Assembly: GCA_002391565.1 (NCBI GenBank)
Contig: DGFH01000233.1
Span: 1-13,685 of the forward strand
Length of the DNA stretch: 13,685 nucleotides
Source of the DNA: Anaerolineales bacterium UBA3905
GTDB lineage: Bacteria; Chloroflexota; Anaerolineae; Caldilineales; Caldilineaceae
Reading direction: 5' to 3'
Part shown: positions 13,107 to 13,685 of the stretch, one piece after another
Numbering within the stretch: position 1 is the stretch's first letter
Layout: each line of letters opens with the position of its first letter
Program-made: the position numbers and the translations under genes
Notes under the pieces: model-generated
What the model saw: the letters and a program-made list of their open reading frames with translations, nothing else
What the model was told of the DNA's origin: nothing
Databases searched by the model: none

Positions 13107-13685
13107 ATGTCCGTACAAAGTCAGGCGGTCGGTCGTTCAAGCCAGGGGATTGCGCGGTCGCGCCGAAGCAGGCGTTGGTTAAATGGAGAAAGTCTGACCG
13201 CATTCTTCTTCATCTTGCCCAGCTTAATCGGTTTCACGGTGTTCTATGCTGTACCTGCCATCCGTGGGTTGTGGATTAGCTTTACGAACTGGGACTTGCT
13301 GCGCCCAGCAAAATTTATTGGGATTGAGAACTATGTCAAGCTGGCGCAGGATAAAGAGTTTTGGAACGCTCTGCTGGTGACGATTTATTACGTACTGCTG
13401 AATATCCCGCTGCAAACCGTTTTGGCGATGATTATCGCCGTCATGATGTATCGGCTCACCAAGTCGATGCTCATCCGGGCGCTGATTATTCTGCCATGGT
13501 TGATGCCGCCGGTAGTGGTTGGTCTGATCTGGTTGTGGCTGCTCGATCCGAACATTGGCATCGTCAACGTGGCCCTCAAGTCGCTTGGTCTGCCGATGAT
13601 TGCGTTTCTCGGTTTGCCCCAGTGGGCGATGCCCTCAATTGCCATGATCAACATCTGGGAGTATGTCGACTACACGGCGCTGCTG
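13107..13685 (+). CDS. Sugar ABC transporter permease, MalF/UgpA type (3' end off the right edge)
   Basis: 193 codons are present and the frame is open to the window edge. ATG 13107 follows a near-perfect AAGGAGG site (13095-13101) that starts within the receiver stop codon, only 10 bases between genes. A basic N-terminal tail (about 1-28, RSRRSRRW) precedes transmembrane segment 1 (about 30-52, FILPSLIGFTVFYAVPAI), then the family pattern SFTNWDLL...FIGIENYVKL, segment 2 (about 88-113) and segment 3 (about 120-145, LIILPWLMPPVVVGLIWLW). These belong to the MalF/UgpA/LacF class that forms the channel for sugars or sugar derivatives delivered by a lipid-anchored binding protein. The EAA loop, second permease and binding protein should lie to the right; none can be seen. 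The sugar is unknown. Confidence 0.93.
   Translation, partial: MSVQSQAVGRSSQGIARSRRSRRWLNGESLTAFFFILPSLIGFTVFYAVPAIRGLWISFTNWDLLRPAKFIGIENYVKLAQDKEFWNALLVTIYYVLLNIPLQTVLAMIIAVMMYRLTKSMLIRALIILPWLMPPVVVGLIWLWLLDPNIGIVNVALKSLGLPMIAFLGLPQWAMPSIAMINIWEYVDYTALL

Noticed and set aside
1..13685. CRISPR array, tRNA or rRNA genes, transposase or phage genes
   Set aside because: I found no regularly spaced repeats with unique spacers, no tRNA-like cloverleaf or rRNA sequence, and no transposase or integrase motif on either strand by reading.

Overview
The window is high-GC bacterial DNA. Its gene mix (a giant GEVED/DUF11 surface protein, a MoxR-DUF58 pair, a sugar-sensor/kinase/AraC fusion beside a carbohydrate ABC transporter, and assorted catabolic enzymes) fits a heterotrophic Chloroflexota bacterium of the Caldilinea/Roseiflexus type. 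That placement is inferred from gene style only; there is no rRNA or other marker gene here.

Layout. Positions 1-4178, minus strand, hold the N-terminal 1,392 codons of a very large secreted, modular surface protein whose C-terminus lies beyond the left edge. A 301-base divergent intergenic region (4179-4479) with three inverted repeats separates it from a plus-strand pair, a MoxR AAA+ ATPase and a DUF58 protein, joined by a 4-base GTGA overlap. Converging on this pair is a minus-strand series (reading right to left): a DapA-superfamily lyase (9874-8987), a saccharopine-dehydrogenase-like oxidoreductase (8793-7720) and an IunH-type nucleoside hydrolase (7639-6749). The gaps between them carry dispersed intergenic repeats.

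From 9875 to the right edge lies a carbohydrate-sensing and uptake locus. A good sigma70-type promoter (TTGACG-N17-TATGAT) reads into an 844-residue fusion of a cytoplasmic sugar-binding (LacI/periplasmic-binding-like) domain, GAF, histidine kinase and AraC DNA-binding domain. It is followed by a stand-alone receiver-like protein in which the phospho-accepting Asp position is Glu, and ten bases after that by the first permease gene of a MalF/UgpA-type sugar ABC transporter, cut by the right edge.

How the parts may work together (inference). The fusion protein would sense a sugar or sugar-binding state in the cytoplasm and regulate the adjacent ABC transporter, and perhaps the divergent DapA-like lyase, directly through its AraC domain. 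A tandem GTTGC-NN-GTTGC element occurs both in the divergent promoter region of the fusion gene and just upstream of the weak promoter of the receiver/transporter operon, making it a candidate operator. The degenerate receiver and the altered H-box and ATP lid of the kinase suggest that signalling may not use ordinary phosphotransfer. The genes from 10025 rightward also look less GC-rich at third codon positions than those to the left.
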